64,000 nucleotides of DNA from Allorhodopirellula heiligendammensis. GTDB lineage: Bacteria > Planctomycetota > Planctomycetia > Pirellulales > Pirellulaceae. The translations under genes and the position numbers were made by a program. Every line of letters begins with the position of its first letter. Position 1 is the first letter of the stretch. Positions 46,056 through 55,187 of the stretch are shown piece after piece. Location: assembly GCF_007860105.1 (NCBI RefSeq), contig NZ_SJPU01000003.1:310001-374000 (forward strand), in the 5' to 3' direction. Below the pieces are notes generated by a model. It had not been told where the DNA came from. It searched no databases and saw nothing but the letters and a program-made list of their open reading frames with translations.

Positions 46056-47216
46056 CTACTGGCGTGGTTTCAATCCATTCGGAGTCGCTTGCGCAGTTTG
46101 GGGGTCTTCAGGCCAATGATGTTTTGGGTACCGGCGCCGTAACTCTTTGCGAATCTCGCCGTATGTGTTATTCCAAAAACTTTCAAGATCGTCCGTGATT
46201 TGCTGGGGGCGACGATTGGGACCGAGCAAGTGCAATTGAACCGCGACTCGACCGCCAAGAATACGCGGCGTGCTCTGCCATCCAAAACACTCTTGGATCT
46301 TGGCCTCAATCCAAGGAGGACGTCCCGGGGCATAGCCGATCTTTACCCGATTGCCACTCGGTAGCAGCAGGTGTGTCGGCGCATCGGTTTGCACACGCTG
46401 CCAAACATCATAACCGATCTGCCCAATCAGATAATCCTTCCAGGGGGCTCGCCGGAGTTCAGCGAACGAGCGACGCCCGTGACAAAGTTCTCGACAAATC
46501 TGTTTCCAGAGCCTGTCCGGTGCCAGTGCGTCAGGTGTTCCGCTCCCACCAGAGTTCGCGAGCGTCAATTCGATCCTGAACAAACATGCCGCGACGTTAT
46601 TTTCGTCACCGGGCGCGGTGTCGGGAACCACACGTTCGGGAGACCGACAGGCTTCTGCGAAGAGGCATTGCGCCGTTGCTTCGCTATCGCGACATGCAAT
46701 CGGAGTTTCACTGAGAACGAGATCCACGTACCGCCTGATTTCGCGGCAGATGACCACCTCTCGCTCGGAGTCAAATCCCACCTCAATCCCCACATCGATA
46801 TGCTCCTGCGGCAGCCAGGACGCGTCGATGGCAACGGAACCACGCACTCGTGACTGCGACGAGCCTCCATCGACATCGTAGCAAACCAGAAACTCAGCTG
46901 AAGAATCTAAGTGCGGCACTGCCAACAATCCGACGACGCCTCGGCGGCCGACCATCACGCCACGATCAGGGTCGCTATCGCGTCGCATGACAACCCGGTC
47001 CGGATAGGCCGCTAGCAAGGCGAGTGCGATTGACTCATCGAACGATTGTTGCAGGTCTGTTGCCGGTGGAGGTTCGTCTGGTAGAGATCGCTCGATTTGT
47101 TGGGACACTCGGCGAAATGCACTACGCACACCATGCGGCTTATCAACAATCCATTTTGCTTTCTCCGCGAGCGAGAGTCGGTCCAGTTCGGGCGAGTCAC
47201 GCTCAAAAGAATCCAT
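46056..47216 (-). pseudogene. hrpB: C-terminal part of IS-disrupted hrpB
   Basis: This 386-codon stretch begins (in the interrupted gene's frame) with MDSFERDSPELDRLSLAEKA and contains HrpB-type C-terminal features: LALLAAYPDRVVMRR, then RVRGSVAIDASWL, LWKQICRELCHGRRSFAELR, and the ending NRRPQQITDDLESFWNNTYG, which is diagnostic of HrpB. It has no start of its own. Together with 49468-50829 it gives about 840 residues, the usual HrpB length. The open frame continues into the IS, but that extension antisense to the transposase is not a gene. It would be expressed only if the IS supplied a promoter. Confidence 0.88.
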
Positions 47217-47218
47217 GT

Positions 47219-47234
47219 AAGTCCAAGGTTTGAC
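47219..47234 (+). repeat. Left terminal/subterminal inverted repeat of the IS
   Basis: AAGTCCAAGGTTTGAC is an exact reverse complement of 49452-49467. Confidence 0.97.
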
Positions 47235-47342
47235 GGGTGGGAGCCATTCGTTAAAAAACTGGCGACTCAAACCCGTGATCTGGGCAGCTTGCGGCTGCCC
47301 GTCACATTCGCTCCACCCACCAAACACATGGACTGAAATCAC
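47235..47342 (+). other. IS left non-coding end with nested inverted repeats
   Basis: The 108 bp before the transposase hold a perfect 7-bp hairpin GGGCAGC/GCTGCCC (47282-47300, 5-nt loop). It is flanked by partly complementary GGGTGGGAGC and CATTCGCTCCACCC segments. It may be a structured leader or end-recognition region. Confidence 0.4.
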
Positions 47343-48707
47343 ATGAAGATTCTCGCACTTGACCTCGGCAAATTCAACTCCGTTTGCTGCTTTTTCGACT
47401 CCAAAACTCGCAAAACGAAGTTTGTCACGACACCCACTACGAGAGAACACTTCGGTGTCATCTTCCACGACACCAAGGCCGATCTGGTCGTCATGGAGGC
47501 CTGCGGCCCCTCGGGATGGATCAATGATCTGGCACAACATCAAGGGCATGAAACACTCGTCTGCTCCACCAACGAAGAAGCCTGGCGGTGGGCCAACGTC
47601 AAACGCAAAACCGATCGTGACGACGCTCTCAAGCTCGCTCGGATGGCCGCCATGGGCGAACTCAAAGGCGTCCACACACCGACGCTGGAACATCGTGAGT
47701 TCCGATCGCTCGTCAAATACCGCAAGACTCTCGACGGACGAATCAACAAAACCAAGAATGCCATCCGTGCTTGGTTCGTTAACCACGGGATCGAGATCGC
47801 CACGGGCGAGAAAGCCTGGTACTCCGGTCGCGAGCACATCAACTCGTTTCGCAAACCCCTGGCTGACTGCGGACCTGACGAACTTTGGAAAGGAGAGCTC
47901 GACATCGAACTGACCATCCTCGATTCGCTGACCGAGCAACTCACTGGTGTCGTCAAGAAGCTCGAAGCGATCGGCAAGAATGACGAACGCATCAAGCGAG
48001 TCCAAACGATCCCCGGAGTCGGACCACGAACCGCTGAAATCCTCGTCGCGTGTCTCGACGACCCGCACCGCTTTGAAAACGGACGACAAGTGTCGGCCTA
48101 CTTCGGCTTGGTTCCACGTCAGTATCAATCCGGCGAAACGGATCGCAACGGACGCATTACCAAGCGTGGCAACCCGCTGGCCCGAACGATCCTCGTCGAA
48201 TGTGCTTGGGCGTCGCTGCGATACAACCCATGGGCCAAAGGTGTCTACGAGAGGATCTGTGGCAAGCAAAAAACACGTAAGAAGAAAGCTGCGATCGCGT
48301 TGGCTCGCAAGATCGCTGTGATCGCCTGGGCGATGCTGCGAGACGAAAAGGATTGGGATCCCAAGCAAATGATCCAGGTCACTGAATCGTTCGGAAGGAT
48401 GCCGACGGGGCTCAAGGACTCACTGCAAAACATGAAACCCAAAGAGAATGCAGATCAGCGAAAAAGTCGTCTTCGCAAGGAAGCCCGCGCGGCGAGAGAG
48501 GCCGCCGAGAGGGGTGCTTCAAAAACAACTGGGCAGAATCCCGTGAAGAGAACGAGCACTGGATCTGCCAAACCGACCGCTTCCAAACGCAAAGCGACCA
48601 ACTCGCCGGCGACGCGCTCGCCTCGGTCCACTTCTCAACCCAACGAGAAACGACAAACGAAAACCTCCAAGCCACGGCGAGCAAGAAAGCCAGTAATCCC
48701 TGCCTGA
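47343..48707 (+). CDS. IS110-family transposase (DEDD recombinase)
   Basis: The 454-aa recombinase has the RuvC-like DEDD site: D7 (LALDLGKFNS), E52 (VVMEACGPSG), and D91/D94 (KTDRDDALKLA). The C-terminal Tnp20 domain has TIPGVGPRTAEIL and FGLVPRQYQSGE, with the probable nucleophile S263. In this family DNA exchange is directed by an RNA from the element's non-coding end. The frame is intact, so the copy may be active. The last ~85 residues form an unusual Lys/Arg/Ser/Thr/Pro-rich tail with no domain. Confidence 0.95.
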   Translation: MKILALDLGKFNSVCCFFDSKTRKTKFVTTPTTREHFGVIFHDTKADLVVMEACGPSGWINDLAQHQGHETLVCSTNEEAWRWANVKRKTDRDDALKLARMAAMGELKGVHTPTLEHREFRSLVKYRKTLDGRINKTKNAIRAWFVNHGIEIATGEKAWYSGREHINSFRKPLADCGPDELWKGELDIELTILDSLTEQLTGVVKKLEAIGKNDERIKRVQTIPGVGPRTAEILVACLDDPHRFENGRQVSAYFGLVPRQYQSGETDRNGRITKRGNPLARTILVECAWASLRYNPWAKGVYERICGKQKTRKKKAAIALARKIAVIAWAMLRDEKDWDPKQMIQVTESFGRMPTGLKDSLQNMKPKENADQRKSRLRKEARAAREAAERGASKTTGQNPVKRTSTGSAKPTASKRKATNSPATRSPRSTSQPNEKRQTKTSKPRRARKPVIPA

Positions 48708-48714
48708 TGCTCCG

Positions 48715-48838
48715 ACATCGGCGTAACGAATCGGCCTTGCTCGCCTTCTAATCAACTGATGAACCCAAGCCTGCAGGACAACCAGAACGGGCTGACTGAT
48801 GTGAAAACATCGTCGTAACGAATCGGACCTGCTGGCCA
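48715..48838. repeat. Pair of ~31-bp imperfect direct repeats
   Basis: ACATCGGCGTAACGAATCGG (48715-) and ACATCGTCGTAACGAATCGG (48808-) begin two copies that continue with CTTGCTCGCC or ACCTGCTGGCC. They are 93 bp apart, just after the transposase stop. Confidence 0.85.
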
Positions 48839-49335
48839 TTTAAACCATCTCATTACTCCAACCCTATCGTCATTCTTTCAGTCAACACCAACACCAACCC
48901 CGATCACCCCAGGAGCCCGCTGCCAGCCCACGACACGAACCACCAAGGAACAGACCTGCCCTCCGTACTGAGCACCGACCCAAGTTGATGCGGACCGTTC
49001 GATCTAGGATCGATCCATTGCAAAGGATCGTTAGAACTATCCGACACATCGCCCTAAAGAATGTGCCGTACCGAAGGAAGACCACTTGCTGCTCATTGAA
49101 GCCTTCAGGCAAGTGCTCGCCGAAACACGTCGCCAGTCTGAATCAAGTGGCTGGAACCGTGCAAGGATAACTGAGGGGACGCCGCCATCATGAATCATGT
49201 TGGCCCACCAGGACCAAGAGCGTTCACACCTCGAATAGTCGTTTAATCCAGCTCCTTACCCGTTCGTGTCAAAAGCCGTTGATGCATCCGTGATCGACAT
49301 CAACCGAGATGGAAACCGGTGCCATTCACCTGCGC

Positions 49336-49376
49336 CTTTTTTCGGTCGCCATGCTCTGGCGAGCGACCGAAAAAAG
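49336..49376. terminator. 14-bp perfect hairpin flanked by T and A runs
   Basis: CTTTTTTCGGTCGC (49336-49349) pairs exactly with GCGACCGAAAAAAG (49363-49376) around a 13-nt loop. The T6/A6 arms make it a possible bidirectional terminator that could shield the element from hrpB transcription, or a structural part of an RNA. Confidence 0.5.
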
Positions 49377-49451
49377 CCTCCGGCGAACGGCACCTCACCT
49401 CCACCAGCGGAAAAAAAAAGAAGTAAGACAAAAAACAACCCAACACCACTT

Positions 49452-49467
49452 GTCAAACCTTGGACTT
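49452..49467 (-). repeat. Right terminal/subterminal inverted repeat of the IS
   Basis: GTCAAACCTTGGACTT is the exact reverse complement of 47219-47234. Confidence 0.97.
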
Positions 49468-50829
49468 CATAGTCGGGTTGGGTTCACTCAACAATGCCGC
49501 TGCGATAGCTACCTGGGAGGGGTGCAGGTACTGCCGTGCGGCAAGTGCGAAACGTGCGATCCGAGGATCTAAAGGCAGAGCCGCGATTCGTCTCCCCAAT
49601 GCCGTTATTCGTCCCTGCGGATCAATCGCATCGAGCAGTTGCAGCCGCTCTTTGGCAGCGAGGAGGGAATGCTCCGGAGGCGGTGTCAGCCAAGCAAAGG
49701 ACTCGTCGACCGCCTCGCCCAGGCACGCCAACGTCAACACCGTCGCAGACAGATCGCCTCGTAAGATTTCGGGACGGTCGTACGTGTCTCGCGTGCGGTG
49801 TGCGGCGGCTGACCACAGGCGGTGGGCGACCCCTGGTGCGGTTCTGCCAGCCCGCCCCGCTCGCTGATCTGCTGATGCGATCGAGATCGGGCGAGTCTGT
49901 AGGCGGGTTAACCCCAGTCGAGAATCGAGAACGGGGATCTTCGCCAATCCTGAATCCACAACGGCCGTCACGCCTTCCACTGTGACAGAGGTTTCGGCAA
50001 TGTTCGTCGATAGAATGAGTTTGCGTCCGCCGCTGTTTCCACCCCGAATCGCATCGTCTTGCTGCTTCGGCGACAGCGAGCCATGCAACGTCACGATCTC
50101 CACGTCACGACCGAGCGGTAACGAGGCCAACGCACTGCGAACGCGGTGAATGTCAGCCAAACCGGGTAGGAACACCAGCACATGTCCCTTGGTCTCTTCG
50201 ACCGTGTGAGCGATCACTGGCGTTATGACGCTCTCGAGTCTCTGGTTCGGAACTGCGTCATGATGAGTGATGATCACCGGATAGCTTCGGCCCTGGCAGG
50301 ACACTGGCACGGCGCCAGAGCCGAGGTAGTCCGCAATTGGTTGCGGATCGAGGGTGGCCGACATCACGATCAGACGCAAATCATCGCGAAGTTCCGTGCG
50401 CAGTCGCTGCGTGAGTGCGAGTGACAAATCGAGATCAATGCTGCGTTCATGAAATTCATCGAGAATCACGCAGCCCGCTCGCTCGAGCAGCGGGTCGGAC
50501 TGCATTCGTCGGAGAAACATCCCCGTCGTCATGAGTAACACTCGCGTCGCTGCGGATTCCTTCCGGTCCAGTCGAACGTGATACCCGATCGTTTGCCCAA
50601 CGGGCTCATTGAGCGAGCGGGCGAGAAACTCGGCGACGCTGCGGGCCGCCAATCGCCGTGGCTGAACGACCCAAATCTGTTGACTGCCAAGTGTTTCCTC
50701 AGCCATCAGAGCCAGCGGCACGCCCGTCGTCTTGCCCGCCCCCGGCGGTGCTTTCAACACAACCGGATTGCCGCGGGAGACCGCTACAAGCACTTGCGGT
50801 AACACCTCGTCGATCGGCAGACGGCTCAA
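49468..50829 (-). pseudogene. hrpB: N-terminal part of IS-disrupted hrpB (ATP-dependent helicase)
   Basis: HrpB is a DExH-box RNA-type helicase of uncertain cellular role. This half has Walker A KAPPGAGKTTGVPLAL, QPRRLAARSVAEFLA, the DEFHERSIDLDLSLAL box, MSATLDPQPIADYLG, LVFLPGLADIHRVRSAL, STNIAETSVTVEGV and QRAGRAGRTAPGVAHRLW. It begins at a TTG (50829) and reads intact to LLSEPNPTM, then runs into IS sequence and stops after MKSKV. All helicase motifs I-VI are present, so a truncated helicase core of about 458 aa could still be made. The HrpB C-terminal domain is lost. Confidence 0.9.
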
Positions 50830-51077
50830 AACATAACCTCGGATATTAATCTAATTCTATACCAGCAGCTCAGGCAGCCGCGTGTCGATCGTACACGGTT
50901 GATACAAACCGGCTCCAGACGCATGCGACGCAATACGAAGGAGGAAAACTGCCATCAGCTTGGCGACCTGCGTTATCTCAGCGTGCAAAACATGCTCGAC
51001 CTCGGCGAAACTACCCCACCCTCGTGTTGCATATCCAGCGAGTGATCTCACTGATCCGCAAACTCATCGGGAGGCGT

Positions 51078-51671
51078 TCATGCTTGACTTGAAATGTCTG
51101 GTTCGGTTGGCAGTTTCAAATCGCCGTTGGCTGCTTGTGCGAGATTGGCAACAAACTCGTTGACGACCGCACGCTCAGTCAAACGCGGGTTAATATGCGG
51201 ACGTTTACTCAGCAAGAGTGCCTGTGCCTCGGCGGGGCTCAACTGACGATGCTCAATCAACCAGCAAATTGCCACTGTGGCACTTCGTGCGCGGCCCGCT
51301 TTGCAGTGGATATACACCACCTCGCCAGCTTGCACGTGTTTGTCGACGAAATCAACCGCCTGGCGGACGTTCTCGATCGTTGGATGGGTGAAATCAATCG
51401 TCGGAATGTGCAACTGAACAATTCCTAAACGACCGTACTCCTCGATTGGCCCCGTATACTCCTCGCAAGTATTCACAACTGCGCGGACCCCGAGCGACGC
51501 GAGTGTTTCCACGTCGCGGGTGAAGGGGCGAGCGCCGACAATCACATGGTCGTCGATAAAATCCCACCAGCGGCGTACTTTCAATACCCGTCCCAGCATC
51601 ACGTTCCATGCGAGCGTGGGATAAAAGACAGAGCCGGCATAAAGACGGTCGTAGAATGAGCGTGTTTTCAT
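51078..51671 (-). CDS. Dual-specificity/tyrosine phosphatase-like protein
   Basis: The 197-aa protein has the Cys-phosphatase signature VYIHCKAGRARSATVAICWL (HCxxGxxRS), with Asp-containing DDHVIVGARPFTRDVETLAS. It resembles PTPMT1-like phosphatases that act on phospholipid phosphates or proteins. It shares an ATGA overlap with panC upstream in the transcript, so both are in one operon. The substrate is unknown. Confidence 0.85.
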   Translation of the reverse strand: MKTRSFYDRLYAGSVFYPTLAWNVMLGRVLKVRRWWDFIDDHVIVGARPFTRDVETLASLGVRAVVNTCEEYTGPIEEYGRLGIVQLHIPTIDFTHPTIENVRQAVDFVDKHVQAGEVVYIHCKAGRARSATVAICWLIEHRQLSPAEAQALLLSKRPHINPRLTERAVVNEFVANLAQAANGDLKLPTEPDISSQA

Positions 51672-52501
51672 AGGACTCGGTTATCCAGCAGTCGCGTGTT
51701 GCCAACTCGAGCGGCGATCAATGCCACAGCGGGACGTTCAAACTTTCTCATCGGTTGTAAGGACTCTGAATCCGCCACGACCGCATAATCAACACTGTCA
51801 CAGTCCGATAGTGACTCCAGCATGATCTGCTCAATCGCCGCGGTGTTAATCTCGCCGGCGGCGACTGCAGCTGCCGCACGACTGAGTGCACGGGGGATCG
51901 CTAAGGCAGTGACTCGCTGTTCATCGCTGAGGTACCGGTTGCGGCTACTCATCGCGAGCCCATCCTCATCACGAACGATTGGACATGGCACAATCTCCGT
52001 CGGGACATTCAGGTCTCGCACCATGTCTTGGATAACTCGTAGCTGCTGAAAATCTTTCTGACCAAAAAAGGCGGCACTTGCCGGAACGATCTGCAGCAAC
52101 TTCATCACTACCGTCGTAACGCCGCGAAAGTGGTCTGGCCGCGACTGGCCTTCGAGCGACAAGCCAACCGGCGACGGCATCACGAAACTTCCAAACCCCG
52201 CTGGATACATACTGGCATTGGTGGGCAGAAAAACGGCATCTACTCCTTCACCTGCCAGAAGCTCGAGATCATGTTGAAGCGGTCGCGGATAGCGGCTGAG
52301 ATCTTCATTCGGCGCGAACTGGGTCGGATTTACAAAGATACTCACAACACACACGTCACACTGGGATTTGGCCTGCCGCGCCAGCGATAGATGCCCTTCG
52401 TGCAGCGCACCCATGGTCGGCACGAACCCAATGGATTGAGATTCAGCGTGTCGTTCACGGCACCACGTCCGCATCGCGTTGATGTCTGAGAAGGAGTTCA
52501 A
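51668..52501 (-). CDS. panC: Pantothenate synthetase
   Basis: PanC joins pantoate and beta-alanine using ATP to make pantothenate for CoA. The 277-aa sequence has FVPTMGALHEGHLSLAR, CVVSIFVNPTQFAPNEDLSR, FFGQKDFQQLRVIQDMV and the DGLAMSSRNRYL loop. Its length is normal. It is first in a two-gene unit with the phosphatase. Confidence 0.97.
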   Translation of the reverse strand: MNSFSDINAMRTWCRERHAESQSIGFVPTMGALHEGHLSLARQAKSQCDVCVVSIFVNPTQFAPNEDLSRYPRPLQHDLELLAGEGVDAVFLPTNASMYPAGFGSFVMPSPVGLSLEGQSRPDHFRGVTTVVMKLLQIVPASAAFFGQKDFQQLRVIQDMVRDLNVPTEIVPCPIVRDEDGLAMSSRNRYLSDEQRVTALAIPRALSRAAAAVAAGEINTAAIEQIMLESLSDCDSVDYAVVADSESLQPMRKFERPAVALIAARVGNTRLLDNRVL

Positions 52502-52667
52502 GGTGAGAGAGTGGGAAAAGGGGGAGATTGCCGTCAGACCGCACCGTCAGTCTGCACTCATTTCAAGTCATGCCAGAACATAACCATGGTACGAATCTCG
52601 ATTCTGCATGTGACGCACATCAGGCACCGCTAGAACCTCAATTCGAGTTCATCGAAAGACATGACAG

Positions 52668-53114
52668 CTAGAACTCAGGAGGCTCGTCGACATCACCTTC
52701 GGCGGTTGTTCCAGTGGCACTGGCCAAGACTTCTTCGGCAACGTAAATCGGCAGCGGCGGGTCGTACGTCACGGCGACCGCGATGGCATCGCTCGGCCGT
52801 GCATCGACTTCGATGATGTCACCTGTCGACGTTCGCAGATTGAGTTGAGCAAAATAAGTGTGCTCACTCAAATCACTAATGACGATACTCTCGATGACCG
52901 CGTCGAGCGACTCGGCAACCGAGACAATCAAATCGTGTGTCAATGGCCGCGGTGGAACATAGTCCTGCTTGACACGACGCTGGATATTAGTGGCTTCAAA
53001 GATCCCGATCATGATGGGAAATTGACGTTCGCCATCGACCTCCTTGAGATAGATGACTTGATTATCGGTAAGCTCGGAGATAATGATCCGAGCGAGCTGC
53101 ATTTCGACGCTCAT
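52668..53114 (-). CDS. Bifunctional nuclease family (DUF151) protein
   Basis: From the ATG at 53114 (MSVEMQLARIIISELTDNQV) the 148-aa protein has the BFN/DUF151 pattern: IMIGIFEATNIQRRV, RPLTHDLIVSVAESLDAVIE, NLRTSTGDIIEVDARPSDAI and an acidic C-terminal tail. In plants such proteins have RNase/DNase activity, but bacterial roles are unclear. The open frame upstream to 53171 adds residues unlike the family. Confidence 0.88.
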   Translation of the reverse strand: MSVEMQLARIIISELTDNQVIYLKEVDGERQFPIMIGIFEATNIQRRVKQDYVPPRPLTHDLIVSVAESLDAVIESIVISDLSEHTYFAQLNLRTSTGDIIEVDARPSDAIAVAVTYDPPLPIYVAEEVLASATGTTAEGDVDEPPEF

Positions 53115-53306
53115 GAAATATCCCGTTCGAGGATGATGTGGCCGGATAAGACTTAAATTAGGGCGTATCAATTAACAATGGATCACGCGTCTAACAACGT
53201 CATTGTTTGCTGAGCGAAGGCGACGTACAGGCAGCCTGGGCGGAGCAACACACGACGATGTGTAGCGGTGCGATCCTCACCGCGGCGTTCTCGTGCCGCT
53301 GGCAGG

Positions 53307-54152
53307 TTACTTTGCAATCAATTTTTCGACGAGCGGAACAATATCGTCTTCGTAGGTAAATCCGCCGGAGTGGCTTGCATCGGTAAATCGCTCGACCACA
53401 GTGCCTTGCTCATCAAGGACCAACACAGCGGGCAGTGCATTGATTTTAACACTCTTGAATACGTCTTCGCTTGGGGTCTGAGAAATATAGTTGGGAAAGG
53501 TTGCGTGAACCGCCGTTAGAAACTTTGTAATCTGCGGCTGATACGACTTAGGCGGATACTTCTCACCTCCATAGAAGTCGACATTGACACCGATAGCGCG
53601 CACCCGATCCGGGTATTTTTTTTGCAACGCCACGAGTTGTGGATACTCTCGCAGGCAGGGCACGCACGACAACGACCAGAAATCAACCACGGTTATGCGG
53701 CCGGCCTGCTTGGTCACAGCATCAATTTCCTGCCAAGGTGCCAACTGAATGTTCAACTTGACTTCCGCTGCATCTTCACTCTTGGTTTGCGTGCCCACAA
53801 TCATTCCCAAGCTTTCTCCGGCCGCGGTCGAACTCGTCTGGACGGGCTGGATGTCGTCGGGTAACTCCATCCCCTTCGGTTTTTCCCCATTGCTCTCACG
53901 AGGCTCGTTGATCTCCGATGGATCTGGTAGCGGAACGTCGTCGGGCAACATCATGCCGGGGTTAACCGGTTCGGCGGGCGGGTCGTCCTGGCCGGGCATC
54001 GATGGTGGAGCGGGTGTGAGATCATCCAAACCTGTCGACACACTATCCTCGGGGGAGGATTCTGATGGTGTGCTGCCGCCGCAGCCCACCGCGAGTGACA
54101 GTGCCAAGGGCAATGCAGCGGCGACAAGGAAGTTCTTCATCGAGCGATCCAT
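53307..54152 (-). CDS. TlpA/ResA-like thioredoxin lipoprotein
   Basis: The N-terminus has a signal peptide with lipobox LAVGC and a following GlyGly, giving a membrane-attached lipoprotein. A Ser/Pro/Asp-rich linker (about residues 30-135) precedes a redoxin domain with VVDFWSLSCVPCLREYPQLV (CxxC) and a cis-Pro ALPAVLVLDEQGTVVERF. It probably reduces exported disulfides or cytochrome c apoproteins. It is a single gene, separated from neighbours. Confidence 0.88.
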   Translation of the reverse strand: MDRSMKNFLVAAALPLALSLAVGCGGSTPSESSPEDSVSTGLDDLTPAPPSMPGQDDPPAEPVNPGMMLPDDVPLPDPSEINEPRESNGEKPKGMELPDDIQPVQTSSTAAGESLGMIVGTQTKSEDAAEVKLNIQLAPWQEIDAVTKQAGRITVVDFWSLSCVPCLREYPQLVALQKKYPDRVRAIGVNVDFYGGEKYPPKSYQPQITKFLTAVHATFPNYISQTPSEDVFKSVKINALPAVLVLDEQGTVVERFTDASHSGGFTYEDDIVPLVEKLIAK

Positions 54153-54383
54153 CGTTTAGTCTCGGTTTCGAATGAGGATAAGGAAAGTGAAAAGAGCCCT
54201 CTAATCATATACGATAGGGGCTGGGTTTGGCTAACGTGTACGGAATGCAGCCTGCGCCGGCAGTGGTCGCTTGGGTGCAACCTCGCGACGGACGGCCCCG
54301 GCAGTCATCCAAGCGGTTCACATAGCTCAACGGTGTTGTGCAGTTGGGCGGGACAGCGCGCTGACTCGATTTCGATCGTGCCT

Positions 54384-55187
54384 TCATTTCTTGCGGAGCA
54401 CAAACACGGCATCGGTAAGGTCTTCGTCGATCTTCCGCTCTTGATCAATGTCACAATCGAAATCGTAGATGCCTGCGATTTCGAAGATATCCGAGACGCT
54501 TTCGAGAAGCTTCTGCGCCTGCGTGGGAGTGTAGAGTCGCAGTGAGAACTCGCTGCGGATTCGCTCGATAATGCCGCTCGGTTTGGTGGCCTTGATCGAG
54601 ACCCGCAGTGTTTCCAAGCGACGTCGTCGCTGAAAATCGATCACGCGCAGCGTCACGCTGACCTGGGTCCCCGCATGGGCCGCTTTCCAGCGTTCGGTGC
54701 AGTTAGGGTCGGCGTCCAGCGGGATGCAGTGAAAACCGAGAATGTAAACGCCGCCCCGTCGCAGTGATCGAGCAAGGCTGCGGAGATGTCGTTCAGCGGA
54801 GTCGCCGTCGGTCAGATGCCGAAAAGTATTGAATGTACAGAATGCGGCATCGACGAGGGGCTGACAGACATGGCTGGTCATGTCGCCGAGCACCAACTCC
54901 GCATCGAGTCCGCGGCGCGACAATCGCCGCCGCAGGTAAGCAAGCATCGCGGCATTGTTGTCCACGGCGACAACATCGAAACCCTTGGCAGCCATCGCGG
55001 CAACGAGTCGCCCGCTACCGCACCCGGGCTCGTATAACCGCTTGGCGGGCCGCGTTAAATACTTCTCAAATACCTCTTGAAAGAAGGCGACTTCGTCAGC
55101 TGTCTCGTCCCGAAAAACCATGTCGAAGTATTGCGGATGATCATACCACGAGGTTGACTCATTTTTTTTGCTGGCACGGGCGTTCAT
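54384..55187 (-). CDS. Class I SAM-dependent methyltransferase
   Basis: The 267-aa protein has the SAM-binding motif RLYEPGCGSGRLVAAMAAKG, the acidic VVAVDNNAAMLAYLRRRL and ELVLGDMTSH, then DAAFCTFNTFRHLTD. Substrate is unknown. Its ATG overlaps the stop of the ABC-F gene (55184-55187), so the two are coupled. Confidence 0.88.
   Translation of the reverse strand: MNARASKKNESTSWYDHPQYFDMVFRDETADEVAFFQEVFEKYLTRPAKRLYEPGCGSGRLVAAMAAKGFDVVAVDNNAAMLAYLRRRLSRRGLDAELVLGDMTSHVCQPLVDAAFCTFNTFRHLTDGDSAERHLRSLARSLRRGGVYILGFHCIPLDADPNCTERWKAAHAGTQVSVTLRVIDFQRRRRLETLRVSIKATKPSGIIERIRSEFSLRLYTPTQAQKLLESVSDIFEIAGIYDFDCDIDQERKIDEDLTDAVFVLRKK

Larger units (their letters stand above)
48708..49451. other. IS right non-coding region, possible guide-RNA locus
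   Basis: No coding sequence is supported here. It includes two ~31-bp imperfect direct repeats (48715-48745, 48808-48838) and a 14-bp perfect hairpin (49336-49376). In IS1111-type elements the RNA that directs insertion is encoded downstream of the transposase, so this is the place to expect it. At about 740 bp it is long for the family. Confidence 0.45.
47217..49470. mobile_element. IS110-family (IS1111-like) insertion sequence in hrpB
   Basis: The element carries one transposase gene (47343-48707) and about 740 bp of downstream non-coding DNA. Perfect 16-bp inverted repeats AAGTCCAAGGTTTGAC (47219-47234) and its complement (49452-49467) lie at or just inside the ends. CAT occurs at both outer edges (47214-47216, 49468-49470). 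Removing 2,254 bp fuses the flanks as LLSEPNPTMDSFERDSPE, restoring hrpB. Subterminal inverted repeats and a 3' non-coding end are features of the IS1111 group. The outermost bases are ambiguous by up to 3 bp. Confidence 0.88.

Noticed and set aside
46056-48368. A continuous 770-codon minus-strand frame
   Set aside because: Only the part below 47216 is hrpB. Above that it runs antisense through the IS transposase and has no domain, so the length is fortuitous.
48519-48839. 106-codon minus-strand frame over the end of the transposase gene
   Set aside because: Antisense to the transposase tail and the direct repeats; no domain, so treated as non-coding.
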